A DNA stretch of 64,000 nucleotides from Actinokineospora baliensis (GTDB lineage Bacteria; Actinomycetota; Actinomycetes; Mycobacteriales; Pseudonocardiaceae). The notes under the pieces are model-generated. The model saw only the letters and a program-made list of their open reading frames with translations. It did not search any database and was not told the origin of the DNA. The stretch is from the NCBI RefSeq assembly GCF_016907695.1, contig NZ_JAFBCK010000001.1:1426001-1490000 (forward strand), in the 5' to 3' direction. Of this stretch, positions 8,490-17,083 are shown one piece after another (positions within the stretch are counted from its first letter, which is position 1; each line of letters begins with the position of its first letter). The position numbers and the translations under genes were made by a program.

Positions 8490-9349
8490 TTGAGCAGGCG
8501 GGAGAGGCGGCGGTCCGCGAGGGGTTTGCCGTTGGTCTGGCAGGTCGGGCAGTACTGGAACGACTTGTCGGCGAACGACACCTCGCGGATCGTGTCCGAG
8601 CAGATCGGGCAGGGGAGGCCGGTGCGGGCGTGCACGCGCAGGCCGGACCTCTTCTCGCCTTTGAGCCGCGCGGCGTCTTGGCCCACGGACCTGGTGACGG
8701 CGTCCGTCAGCACCGTGCGCATGGACTCATAGAGGCGGTCCACGGCTTCCGCCGGTAGGCGGGCGGGCGTGGCGTAAGGCGAGAGTTTGGCGACGTGGAG
8801 GATCTCGTCGGAGTAGGCGTTGCCGATGCCTGCCAGCACCCGCTGACTGGTCAGCAGGTTCTTGAGGCGCTCCGAGCGGCCCGCCAAGAGTTCGCCGAAC
8901 TCGTCCCTTGTCAGCGCTAGCGCGTCGGGACCCAGGGTGGCGATCTGCTCGATCGTCGCCGGGTCCTCGACGATCCACACCGCCAGGCCCTTCTTCGTGC
9001 CCGCTTCGGTCAGGTCGAAGCCGGGACCTTGACCGGGCGGGCCCAGGTGCACGCGCAGCGCCAGCGGCCCCTTGCCCGGCTTCGGCGGCATCGCCGACAT
9101 GGTGTCGGCCCACCGCAGCCACCCGGCCCTGGCCAGGTGGGTGACCAGGTGCAGGCCATCGGCTTCCAGGACCAGGTACTTGCCGTGCCGGGACGCCCCG
9201 GTGACCTCGCGGTCGTGCAGCGCGGTCCACGGCGGGCTGGCGGTCTTGAGCACGCTGAGCGAGGCCACGTCGACGCGGTGGACGCGGCGACCGACGGCGT
9301 GTTCGCGCAGGTGGTGGGCTAGGGCCTCGACCTCGGGGAGTTCCGGCAC
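8486..9349 (-). CDS. Fpg/Nei-family DNA glycosylase/AP lyase
   Basis: Base-excision repair enzyme. GTG 9349 encodes Met-Pro-Glu-Leu-Pro-Glu-Val-Glu, the conserved Fpg/Nei N-terminus in which the mature Pro1 is the nucleophile and Glu2 is catalytic. An H2TH region is visible near SQRVLAGIGNAYSDEILH (about residue 170-190). The C-terminal zinc finger is CPIC and CPTC in a Cys4 arrangement (about residues 246-272). At 287 aa it is normal length. Whether it prefers oxidised purines (Fpg/MutM) or pyrimidines (Nei) is not decided here. The frame is open further upstream, but homology ends at this GTG. Confidence 0.9.
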   Translation of the reverse strand: MPELPEVEALAHHLREHAVGRRVHRVDVASLSVLKTASPPWTALHDREVTGASRHGKYLVLEADGLHLVTHLARAGWLRWADTMSAMPPKPGKGPLALRVHLGPPGQGPGFDLTEAGTKKGLAVWIVEDPATIEQIATLGPDALALTRDEFGELLAGRSERLKNLLTSQRVLAGIGNAYSDEILHVAKLSPYATPARLPAEAVDRLYESMRTVLTDAVTRSVGQDAARLKGEKRSGLRVHARTGLPCPICSDTIREVSFADKSFQYCPTCQTNGKPLADRRLSRLLK

Positions 9350-9417
9350 GACACTAGTCTCGCCGCTGATCGGCGCGCTGTCATGCCCTGGCGCGCGGGG
9401 TGACCGGCTGGATACGG

Positions 9418-9855
9418 TCAGGTCAACGGCTTGAGCACGCCCTCGTAGCTGGGCTGGGTGTCCTGGCTGATCTCCTTGGCGATCCGCGCGATCTCGTTGC
9501 GCGCGCTGAAGTAGCCCCGGATCGTGCCCATCCACCGCTCGGTGGGCTCACCCTCGCCGTCGTCGCCGGTCTCGGCCACCAGCGTCCACGGTCGCCGGAC
9601 CGCCCAGCGCGCCGGGAAGAAGAGGATGGCCAGCGCGATCAGCAGCATTAACCAGCCCGGCACCACCACGTCGGTGGGCATCCACGCGACCAGCGCGATC
9701 ACCAGGACCGAGATCAGCACCAACATCACCACACCGGGCACGTACCCGGCTGCGACGTCGTGCTCGAAGTCGTCCTCGGTGGCCGGGGTGCGCCACTCGA
9801 GCGTGCCGTGCACGGTCCAGAGCCGACCGTTCACGTCGCGGACCTGACGCGTCAT
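9418..9855 (-). CDS. Small two-helix membrane protein, unknown function
   Basis: A 145-aa protein starting MTRQVRDVNGRLWTVHGTLEWRTP, a short polar N-terminal domain. Two adjacent hydrophobic helices follow (GVVMLVLISVLVIALVAWM and GWLMLLIALAILFFPARWAV, about residues 40-85). The cytosolic tail contains VAETGDDGEGEPTERWMGTIRGYFSARNEI. I do not recognise a family beyond conserved actinobacterial hypotheticals. GGAGG lies about 7 nt before ATG 9855. It carries a TTA codon (9651-9649, codon 69). Confidence 0.65.
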   Translation of the reverse strand: MTRQVRDVNGRLWTVHGTLEWRTPATEDDFEHDVAAGYVPGVVMLVLISVLVIALVAWMPTDVVVPGWLMLLIALAILFFPARWAVRRPWTLVAETGDDGEGEPTERWMGTIRGYFSARNEIARIAKEISQDTQPSYEGVLKPLT

Positions 9856-10010
9856 CTCCTGCCCTCCGGCCGCCGGTGCGTGGCAGTGGCACGCACCCGG
9901 GTCTGACAGCACCAGGGGGCAACGTTACCTCCTCGGCGCTGCGACCAACGGGTGAAATGCCCGACCAGCCTGCGGTACCGATTCTCGCACCGGCGACCGG
10001 AGTTGATCAA

Positions 10011-11618
10011 CTAGCGGCGGCGTGGTGTACCCGTCACGGTGACCGTCGACCCGGATTCCACCCTGGTTCCCCGGGCCGAGCCCGGGTAGCGGGTCCTGGT
10101 GTACTCGACCTGCCTGGTCACCGAGGTGGTCTGGCCCGCCGCGTTGACCTTGGTGGTGACCCTGGTCTCGGTGACGACGTCGTAGCGGTCGTAGATCGAC
10201 CACTTCCGCTCGTAGGCGGTCTGGGTGTAGACGACCGGCAGCGACTCGTCGTAGTAGTCGGCCTGCTGCAGGTTCGCCCGGCCGGGCCGCTTGGGTTGCC
10301 CTGCGGGATTGGTCTGGACGGTCCTGTTCGGCTTCTCCGCCTGCGTGTTGGTCTGCGGCTGCGCCTTCGCGGGGGTCGGGACCCGCACGACCTGGCTGGC
10401 CGCCTGGGGCGGTTGCGCGGCGGCGGGGACCTCTTGGCGGGGCGTGGTCGTCGGCTGGGTGTTGTTGTCCCCGCCGGGCTGCTCGGAGTTGCCCGAGGGG
10501 TTGTCCGGCCGTTTGCGCTGGGTCGGGACGACGTCGCCCGTAGGCGCCGGTGCGAGCCCGCCCGCGGCCGTCGGGTCCGGGCTTATAAGCAACTCGGTCG
10601 GACCAGTGCCCTCGAAGTCTGCGTAGGCCCGCTGGTCGACACTGGCGCCCCAGGGCACTAAGGCAAGCCCGAAGACGCCGACCGCGGCCGCTGAGGTGGC
10701 CGCAAGAGTCACTTGCATCTTCGCGGTGGACAGCAGCCCCTTGAACGCGCCGAAGCTGGTGACCGACGCGGTGCTGGAGGTGACCAGCCCGATCTGCTGC
10801 CACAACGCCACCCCGGCGATCGGGGCCGCGATGAACGCCGCGTGGGCGCGCAGACCGGAGCAGACGTCCTGCAGCTCGGCTTGCATCGACGTGCAGGACG
10901 GGCACGTGGACAGGTGCGCGCGGACCTTGCGCCGCTCTGTCCCCTTGATGCTGCCTGCCGTGTAGGCGCCCAACTTCTCCAGCACCGACCGGCACCCAGT
11001 GGAACCGCGGTCGACAGTCAGGTGCGCCTGGAGGTAGGCGGCGCGCAGACCCTGGCGCGCGCGGCGGGCAAGAGCCGCTGTCGCGTTGGGGCTGAGCCCG
11101 AAGTTGCCCGCGACGACCGCGGGCCGCTCACCCTCGACCTCCACCTTCCACAGCACACTGCGCCAACGCTCGGGCAGGCTGGTGAAGGCGCGGGTGATCA
11201 GCGTGCGTTCGGTGGACTGGCCGGTGTTGTCCGGGCCCGCGCCGACGCGGTGGCTGAGTTCCTCGTCGCTCACCGGGACGTCGCGCTTGCGGGCGTTCCA
11301 CTCCCACGCCACGCGCCTGGTGACGATCAGCAGGTAGCCGCGCACGTTGTCGACGGGTCCGGATCCGCGCCGAACCGCCTGCAGCACGCGGAAGAAGGCC
11401 TCCGCGGCGAGGTCCTCGGCTTCGGCCCGGTCGTTGACCAGCCCGAGCGCGAGCCTGCGCACCGCGTCGGAGTGTCGGGAGAACAGCTCGCCGAACGCGG
11501 CGTCGTCGCCGGTGCGCAGCCGTTGCAGGAGTGCCAGATCTTCGCAGGCGCCGGTCGACGAACCACCCTCGTCGACGTCGCGACGCCCGCCGGAAGCAGG
11601 CCGGTGAATCCCGGTCAT
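10011..11618 (-). CDS. ECF sigma factor fused to a zinc-finger anti-sigma-like and membrane domain
   Basis: A 535-aa composite regulator. Residues about 25-185 are an ECF sigma factor: region 2 (GDDAAFGELFSRHSDAVRRLAL, AEDLAAEAFFRVLQAV) and region 4 (LPERWRSVLWKVEVEG, LSPNATAALARRARQGLRAAY). A zf-HC2 anti-sigma-type zinc finger follows (HLSTCPSCTSM, about 232), then a hydrophobic helix (LAATSAAAVGVFGLALVPWG, about 310) and a long Pro/Gln/Thr-rich tail that ends in a Tyr/Thr/Arg-rich segment (about 440-535). It therefore joins activator, inhibitor and probable extracytoplasmic sensor in one chain. ATG 11618 is chosen because AGGAGGAGG lies about 11 nt upstream. Confidence 0.82.
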   Translation of the reverse strand: MTGIHRPASGGRRDVDEGGSSTGACEDLALLQRLRTGDDAAFGELFSRHSDAVRRLALGLVNDRAEAEDLAAEAFFRVLQAVRRGSGPVDNVRGYLLIVTRRVAWEWNARKRDVPVSDEELSHRVGAGPDNTGQSTERTLITRAFTSLPERWRSVLWKVEVEGERPAVVAGNFGLSPNATAALARRARQGLRAAYLQAHLTVDRGSTGCRSVLEKLGAYTAGSIKGTERRKVRAHLSTCPSCTSMQAELQDVCSGLRAHAAFIAAPIAGVALWQQIGLVTSSTASVTSFGAFKGLLSTAKMQVTLAATSAAAVGVFGLALVPWGASVDQRAYADFEGTGPTELLISPDPTAAGGLAPAPTGDVVPTQRKRPDNPSGNSEQPGGDNNTQPTTTPRQEVPAAAQPPQAASQVVRVPTPAKAQPQTNTQAEKPNRTVQTNPAGQPKRPGRANLQQADYYDESLPVVYTQTAYERKWSIYDRYDVVTETRVTTKVNAAGQTTSVTRQVEYTRTRYPGSARGTRVESGSTVTVTGTPRRR

Positions 11619-11861
11619 CCGGCCCGGTACCTCCTCCTGGCCGTCGTGACAGTGTTGAACAAGATGCCACACGGGGTTGTCCAGCGGTCGATAAACGTGA
11701 ATAACGTTAAGAGGACCCCATCATCTGTACTAGCCCGTCCAGTAGCGCTTGGCTGGCCCAACAGCACCCCCTACGTCGGTGAGTGTGGTGAACGTACCCC
11801 CTCTGAGGTAGCGCGAACGGAGCCTAAGCTATAGTTCCGGTACCTGAGCAAGACCGGGTAG

Positions 11862-11934
11862 GCGGATGTAGCGCAGCTGGTAGCGCATCACCTTGCCAAG
11901 GTGAGGGTCGCGAGTTCGAGTCTCGTCATCCGCT
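11862..11934 (+). tRNA. tRNA-Gly (anticodon GCC)
   Basis: Full cloverleaf: acceptor stem GCGGATG pairs with CATCCGC, the anticodon stem TCACC/GGTGA encloses the loop TTGCCAA with GCC at 11895-11897, and the T-arm contains GAGTTCGAGTCTC. The discriminator base is T and no CCA is encoded. A -10-like TATAGT lies about 26 bp upstream at 11830-11835. It is followed two bases later by a perfect terminator hairpin. Confidence 0.95.
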
Positions 11935-11935
11935 C

Positions 11936-11971
11936 AGCGAAAGGCCCCCTGTTCCCAGGGGGCCTTTCGCT
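11936..11971. terminator. Perfect 15-bp bidirectional terminator after tRNA-Gly
   Basis: A 15-bp perfect stem (11936-11950 with 11957-11971) and a 6-nt loop GTTCCC separate the tRNA from the convergent DUF2252 gene. On the plus strand it is followed by TTATT, and on the minus strand the A-rich flank gives a short T-run, so it can terminate both transcripts. Confidence 0.9.
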
Positions 11972-13357
11972 TTATTCCTCGATGATCGCGGTGAGCCTGC
12001 CGGTGTTGACGGCGGCGACCAGGTCGGCGTGGTCGGCCTCCGTCTGATCCGCGTAGGCCATGGCGTACTTGCCGAATGCCTCGTCAAGTTCCTCGCCGCA
12101 GTAGCCCGCGAGCAGCCTGGGGTCCACGGAACGGGTGTGCGCGCGGGCGAGCAGGGCACCGGCGAAGCGCCCGTAGTCGTCGAGGTGGTCGCGTTCGAGC
12201 GTGGTCGGGTCGATCTCGCCCTTGCGGTTGCGGAACTGCCGGACGATGTAGTGCCTGCCCTCGACGGTGGTCCAGCCGAGCAGGATGTCGGTCTCCGCCT
12301 GCACCAGCCGCGCGCCGTGCACGACCCGCTTGCCCTCGTGCTTGGCGGGTGCGTGCCCGAGGTGGTGCGCCAGCGCCGACGACTGGGCCTCCTTCACCTG
12401 CAGCACCAGCGCCTCGTCGCCGTTGCCGTGCAACAGGACCAGGTAGTTGCGCAGGCCGACGCTGCCGGTGCCGACCACGCGGAAGGCCACGTCCGACACC
12501 CCGTAGCGCATGATCAGGTTCCGCCGGGACTCGCGCAGCGTCTCCACGTACTCCGGCAACGCGGCCACCACCGCGTCGGCGACCCGGTCGCTGACCGAGG
12601 TCAGCACCGGCGGCTCGGTCACGAACCGCCACCGCTGGTCGGCGCCGCGCTGGGTCCACTTCGCGGCGACCTTGGCGCTGGTGTTCTTGCGCGCCTTCTT
12701 GGCCGCACGGGCGAAGTCGTCCAGCAGCGCCTGCGCGTCGACCTTGGCCAGCACCGACTCGTCGCCCAGTGCCGACCACGACTCCAGGAACGGCTGCTCG
12801 GCGAGGTGGTCGAGCGCCTTGCGGTAGGACCGCACCACGTCCTCGGCGGCTTCCCTGCAGGACTTGTCGGAGAACCCGCCTTCGCGGCCCGCCAGCACGA
12901 TGCTGGTCGCCAGCCGCTTGAGGTCCCACTCCCACGGGCCGGGCACCGTCTCGTCGAAGTCGTTGATGTCCATGACGATCTGGCCCTCGGGGGTGCCGTA
13001 GAGCCCGAAGTTGGCCGCGTGCGCGTCGCCGCACAGCTGCGCTTCCAGGCCCGTGCGCGGGGTGCCGACGAGGTCGGCCGCCATCAACCCGGCGCTGCCC
13101 CGGAAGAAGGCGAACGGCGAGGCGAGCATCCGGCCCACCCGCAGCGGCACCAGCTCCTCGACCCGACCGGCGTTGCTCGCGTCCAGGAAGTCCACGATCG
13201 GGGGACGGTCCGCCGCGAGGCTGACCGCCTTGTGGTCGCGCAACGCCGCCACGTCCCGCAGCGCCTTGCCCCGCGCGAAGACCTCGCCCGGCTCCACCCA
13301 ACGCCCCAATGCCGCCGCGGTCCGTGCCCGCGCCCGTTCGCCCATGCGCGACATCAT
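11972..13357 (-). CDS. DUF2252 domain-containing protein
   Basis: A 461-aa soluble protein of the DUF2252 family, which has a kinase-like (APH-related) fold. Motifs: FFRGSAGLMAADLVGTPRTG (about residue 85), CGDAHAANFGLYGTPEG (about 108; the HGDxxxxN-like catalytic loop), MDINDFDETVPGPWEWDLKRLATS (about 130, a DFD-like metal site), and RVVGTGSVGLRNYLVLLHG (about 300). The small-molecule or protein substrate is unknown. The N-terminus has several possible Met starts (residues 1, 2, 5). Its stop is shared with the terminator flank. Confidence 0.88.
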   Translation of the reverse strand: MMSRMGERARARTAAALGRWVEPGEVFARGKALRDVAALRDHKAVSLAADRPPIVDFLDASNAGRVEELVPLRVGRMLASPFAFFRGSAGLMAADLVGTPRTGLEAQLCGDAHAANFGLYGTPEGQIVMDINDFDETVPGPWEWDLKRLATSIVLAGREGGFSDKSCREAAEDVVRSYRKALDHLAEQPFLESWSALGDESVLAKVDAQALLDDFARAAKKARKNTSAKVAAKWTQRGADQRWRFVTEPPVLTSVSDRVADAVVAALPEYVETLRESRRNLIMRYGVSDVAFRVVGTGSVGLRNYLVLLHGNGDEALVLQVKEAQSSALAHHLGHAPAKHEGKRVVHGARLVQAETDILLGWTTVEGRHYIVRQFRNRKGEIDPTTLERDHLDDYGRFAGALLARAHTRSVDPRLLAGYCGEELDEAFGKYAMAYADQTEADHADLVAAVNTGRLTAIIEE

Positions 13358-13447
13358 GCCTGTTCACACCGGGTGTCGACGCCGGGTTGACCGGGTCACC
13401 GGTTGATCTTCGCCAACCGGACGAACCGCTGCGGGCCATTCGAACAC

Positions 13448-13612
13448 TTGTGCACATTGTGGATAACTGCTGTGGACAACCACTGCCCTGTGGTGTGCCC
13501 GATTGACTACCGGTCAACCCCCGAAATTGGCCGTTGAGCTGGGGAATCACCCGCATCGGGCGAGGCGCGGCCGCGATCGAGGTGACCGGAGTTGTCCACA
13601 GGCTGGGGATAA
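13448..13612. promoter_or_regulatory. Second cluster of DnaA-box-like 9-mers (five in 165 bp)
   Basis: The 255-bp gap between the divergent DUF2252 start and the MFS gene stop contains TTGTGCACA (13448-13456), TGTGGATAA (13458-13466), TGTGGACAA (13471-13479), TTGTCCACA (13592-13600) and TGGGGATAA (13604-13612). Three are exact DnaA boxes in one orientation or the other and two are one base off. It mirrors the cluster at 1400-1453. No replication genes adjoin it. Confidence 0.6.
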
Positions 13613-14992
13613 CTAGGCGGTAGCTAGCGCGGGGGAGCGGCGTCGGGTAAGGGCGAGGAAAGCCACTAGCACGACAGCCGTCAGACCGGCCAGCAGCCAC
13701 AGCGACAGCCGCAGCGCGCCGGTGTAGCCCTCGCCGCCGAGGGTGCCGTGCGTGCCGGTCGCGATGATCGACCCGACGACGGCGATGCCGATCGTCTCGA
13801 AGGCCAGCCGGGACGTGCCGAACATGCCGGACGCGGTCCCCGCCCGGCTCGGCCCGGCACTGGTCAGCGCCATGCCGTCGACCAGACCGGTGGACAGCCC
13901 GATGCCCGCGCCGAGCGTGAGCAGCGGCCCGGCCAGCGACAGCGCGGTGCTGTCCTGGTTGATGGTGGTGAGCCACGCGGTCCCCACGCCGACCAGCGCG
14001 AGCGCGGCTGCCAGCACGGCGTTCGCCGAGGTCCACCGCGCGAGCGCCCCCGCGACCAGCGGCAGCACCAGGATCGGCGCGGTCATCAGGATCAGCGTGG
14101 CACCCGCCTGCTGCGCGGTCTGGCCGACCACCTCGGTCAGGTACGACGGCAGGTACACCAGCAACGGCACCATCACCGCCACGAACGTCGCCGCGGCCAT
14201 GGCGGCGGCCAGGAAACCGGGCGTGCGCAGCAGGTCGAAGTGGAACATCGGGTTCGCCACCCGGCGCTCCACCGCGGTGAACGCGACCAGCAGCCCGATC
14301 CCGACCACGAACGCGGCCAGCACCAGCGGGTGGGCCCAGCCGAGCGCGGGTCCCTCGATGAAGCCGGTGATGATCAGCAGCAGCCCGGCGGTGAAGGTGA
14401 CCGTGCCCGGCCAGTCCACCCCCTTGGCGTCCGGGTTGCTGGATTCGGGCAGCAGTGGCACGAGCACCAACGCGGCGACCCCGACCGCGGCGGGAAACCA
14501 GAACACCGCCTGCCAGCCGAGCGCACCCATCAGCAGGCTCGACACCGACGGCCCGAACGCCAGGCCGAAGCCGATCGTGGTGCCGAACAGGCTGAACGCG
14601 AGCGCCTTGGTCCTGCCGGTGAACGAACTCGCCATGATCGCCACCGCACTGGTCGCCGCTGCGGCCGCACCGATGCCGGACAGGCCACGCAGCACGTCGA
14701 GCACCAGCAGGTTCGGCGAAACGGCGCTGAGCAGCCCGCCCGCCGCGAAGATCGCGGTACCCGAGGCGAACACCCGCCGCCTACCCACGATGTCGGCCAG
14801 CCCGCCTGCCGCGAGCATGAACCCGGCGAAGGTCGTGTTGTAGGCGTTGACCACCCACTGCACCGAGGCGAGGTCGCCGTGCAGCGCCTCGCGGATCTCC
14901 GGCAGCGCGATGGAGGCGCCGGTGAGCGTGATCGGGAACATCAGGACGGCGAGCAGCAGCGTGGCGAGGGCAACCCCCTGGTTGGTGCGCAC
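13613..14992 (-). CDS. MFS drug exporter, DHA2-like with 14 helices
   Basis: Major facilitator superfamily exporter, 459 aa from GTG 14992. It contains the DHA2-type motif sequence PEIREALHGDLASVQWVVNAYNTTFAGFMLAAGGLADIVGRRRVF (motif A at GGLADIVGRRRVF) and an RGLSGIGAAAAAT motif C-like helix. About 14 hydrophobic helices can be counted, ending in a basic tail (LTRRRSPALATA). Proton-coupled export of toxic compounds is the family role; the substrate is unknown. Earlier in-frame starts up to 15145 exist but add a non-hydrophobic, non-homologous leader. No regulator gene is adjacent. Confidence 0.8.
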   Translation of the reverse strand: MRTNQGVALATLLLAVLMFPITLTGASIALPEIREALHGDLASVQWVVNAYNTTFAGFMLAAGGLADIVGRRRVFASGTAIFAAGGLLSAVSPNLLVLDVLRGLSGIGAAAAATSAVAIMASSFTGRTKALAFSLFGTTIGFGLAFGPSVSSLLMGALGWQAVFWFPAAVGVAALVLVPLLPESSNPDAKGVDWPGTVTFTAGLLLIITGFIEGPALGWAHPLVLAAFVVGIGLLVAFTAVERRVANPMFHFDLLRTPGFLAAAMAAATFVAVMVPLLVYLPSYLTEVVGQTAQQAGATLILMTAPILVLPLVAGALARWTSANAVLAAALALVGVGTAWLTTINQDSTALSLAGPLLTLGAGIGLSTGLVDGMALTSAGPSRAGTASGMFGTSRLAFETIGIAVVGSIIATGTHGTLGGEGYTGALRLSLWLLAGLTAVVLVAFLALTRRRSPALATA

Positions 14993-15271
14993 CCCGCCAG
15001 TTTCGTCGGATGGCGAACTATTGGAAAGCAGGATTCCGGTCCTCTCGTGGGCGCCGCGCGCAACCACCCAGGTCAGCGCAGCGCGGCGGTGGTTGTGCTG
15101 TGCCCCACAAACCAACCGCGGCCAGATCGGCGCTGCGGTTCTCACGGGTTCGCGGCATCAGCCAGAAGTGCTCGCACAGGCCCTCGGGGGCACTGGAGCT
15201 CGGCGGGACGACGGCCCGCCGTCTCCCGACCGTACCGATGCGGTCGGTCGGGCGCTATCGGGTTCGCGCGC

Positions 15272-16153
15272 CTACGACGCGCGCGAGTAGCTCGCCGAGG
15301 TGGATTTGCTCTCGCCGACGCTCTTGCCGACGAAGAACGCGGCCGTCGCGATGCCCAGGACCACGACGATCGCGAGGATCACCAGCAGCACGGTCCGGCC
15401 GCGGCCGGGCTTGCGGTCGGCGGCGAACACGTCCTGCTGCCACCCGGCGGAGGTGGTGCCCATCTCCGGTACCTCTTCGCCCACCCACCACGGCGGCGCG
15501 CTCTCCACCGGCCGCTGCTGGTTCCAGCTCTGCGGGATCGCGGGCTGCTGGGCTTGCTGAGGTGCCGCCACCTGCGGCTGTACCTGCGGCGGGAAGGCGG
15601 TGGTGACCGTGCGCATCTCGCTGCTGGACACCACCTGGGTGCGGTCCGCCTGCGGCTGCGCGGCTTGCTGCGCGAGCTGCTCCGGGTTGCGCACGACCTG
15701 GGTGCGGTCCGGCTGCGGCTCCTGCGGGCGCACCGTCTGCACGGTCTGCGTCCGCTCCCCGACGGGCAGCCCTGGCGGCGGCGGGGTGTCGTCGGTGATC
15801 GGCGGGATGATCGTGGTGGACTCGACCGCCGGGATGTCGTCCTTCCACTTGAAGGCAGGCGGGAACGGGCCGTCGCTCGGCTTGTCCTGGCTGACCTGCG
15901 GAACCGGCACCGGGGCCGAGATCGGCGCCGCCGCGGCCGGTGGCGGCGTGGGGGCGGGCGGCAGCGGCAACTGGGTGATCGGTTCCGGCGCGGCCTGCAC
16001 GGCGGCGGGCTGGACCGGGAGACTCGGCAGCCCGGTGTCCCCGCTGGCGGCCTTGGCCAGCACGGCGTCGCGCCGGACGCGGTAGTCGTCAGAGGACAGG
16101 CGCCCGGCGGCCAGGTCGGCGTCTAGCTGCCTTAACTCTTCTTGCCACGTCAT
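15272..16153 (-). CDS. Membrane protein with short N-terminal helical (SHOCT-like) domain and Pro/Gln-rich linker
   Basis: A 293-aa protein. The first 35 residues form a small helical domain (WQEELRQLDADLAAGRLSSD followed by RVRRDAVLAKA). A long Pro/Ala/Gln-rich low-complexity linker follows (about 45-235), with repeats of the type DRTQVV. One transmembrane helix (TVLLVILAIVVVLGIATAAFF, about 255-275) is near the C-terminus, with a short Ser-rich outside tail. The next gene upstream starts with a paralogous domain. Function unknown. Codon 7 is TTA (16135-16133). Confidence 0.65.
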   Translation of the reverse strand: MTWQEELRQLDADLAAGRLSSDDYRVRRDAVLAKAASGDTGLPSLPVQPAAVQAAPEPITQLPLPPAPTPPPAAAAPISAPVPVPQVSQDKPSDGPFPPAFKWKDDIPAVESTTIIPPITDDTPPPPGLPVGERTQTVQTVRPQEPQPDRTQVVRNPEQLAQQAAQPQADRTQVVSSSEMRTVTTAFPPQVQPQVAAPQQAQQPAIPQSWNQQRPVESAPPWWVGEEVPEMGTTSAGWQQDVFAADRKPGRGRTVLLVILAIVVVLGIATAAFFVGKSVGESKSTSASYSRAS

Positions 16154-16206
16154 CGCCGTGCCCCTCCACCGTGTGGACGTACCCTATCCAATGTGACTTC
16201 GCCGGT

Positions 16207-17013
16207 TCAGCGGGCGGGCAACGCCACCAGCGTGCGTTTGAGGACCGACTCGAAGTAGGCCCGGAACCCCAGATCGTCGTCTTTCGAGGTGGCGGTGACA
16301 ACGACGGTCCAGGCGCCGGAGCGGTAGACGGCCCGGTAGAGCTGGGTGCCGCCCTGGCCGGTGCGGACCACTTGGATGCCTTCCGGCGCGCTGTCTTCGG
16401 TCCACCCCGTGGCGGCGGCGTAGGCGAGGACGTCCTTCGCGCGGTCGGGGCCGGTCGCGTTGTCCAGGACGTTCACGGTCAGTGAGCGCGGACCGTCGGT
16501 GGAGGCGGTGTTGACCAGCCCGGAGCTGCCCGCGTTGGGGATCTCCGGTCCGTAGAGGCCGAGTTGGGGGCCAACGGACACGGGTAAGACCGACGGCGGC
16601 GACTTGACCGTGCCGGGTAACTGCGGCAACCCCTTGGCCAGTTCGTCCGCCCGGCTCGCCGCCGTCGGCTGCGGTGTCTCCGCGACCGGCTCCGAGTCCC
16701 CGGAGAACAACCAGATCCCCGCCGCCACCACGACCGCCGCGCCGACGACCCCCAGCGCGATCCGCCCGACCCGCCCCCCGGACTCGACGAACAGCGATTC
16801 GCCGTCGACGAACCGCCCCCGGTCCACGTCCAGCGCCCGCGGCGGCGCGGGCTCCCGCCGCGGCAAGAACGCCGACGACGGGATGTGCACCCGCCGCGTC
16901 GTCCCGGACGCCTCGGCCAGCGCCTCGTCCCGCAACCGCCGGTGCTCCGCCGCGTCGATCTCCCCGGCGGCCAACCGGTCGTCGAGGTCGCGGAGGGTGT
17001 CCTGCCACTGCAT
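16207..17013 (-). CDS. Membrane protein paralogous at its N-terminus to the downstream gene
   Basis: A 268-aa protein starting at ATG 17013. Its N-terminus ([20 protein letters not shown] and [11 protein letters not shown]) aligns with that of the next gene (WQEELRQLDADLAAGRLSSD). A single transmembrane helix ([19 protein letters not shown], about residue 83-101) is followed by an extracytoplasmic domain of about 165 aa that has a folded look ([50 protein letters not shown]). I recognise no named family. The two genes read in the same direction, 53 bp apart, and probably form an operon. Confidence 0.65.
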   Translation of the reverse strand: MQWQDTLRDLDDRLAAGEIDAAEHRRLRDEALAEASGTTRRVHIPSSAFLPRREPAPPRALDVDRGRFVDGESLFVESGGRVGRIALGVVGAAVVVAAGIWLFSGDSEPVAETPQPTAASRADELAKGLPQLPGTVKSPPSVLPVSVGPQLGLYGPEIPNAGSSGLVNTASTDGPRSLTVNVLDNATGPDRAKDVLAYAAATGWTEDSAPEGIQVVRTGQGGTQLYRAVYRSGAWTVVVTATSKDDDLGFRAYFESVLKRTLVALPAR

Positions 17014-17083
17014 GTGTTCGGGATCCCCCTCTGCTCGGTGCTGTCCCCGTTGCCTGGGCCCCACGGGTCTCTACAGTGGTGTC

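Noticed and set aside
13440..13612. Chromosomal origin of replication
   Set aside because: DnaA boxes are present, but dnaA, dnaN, recF, gyrB and parAB are absent and there is no AT-rich unwinding region, so I describe it only as a DnaA-box cluster.
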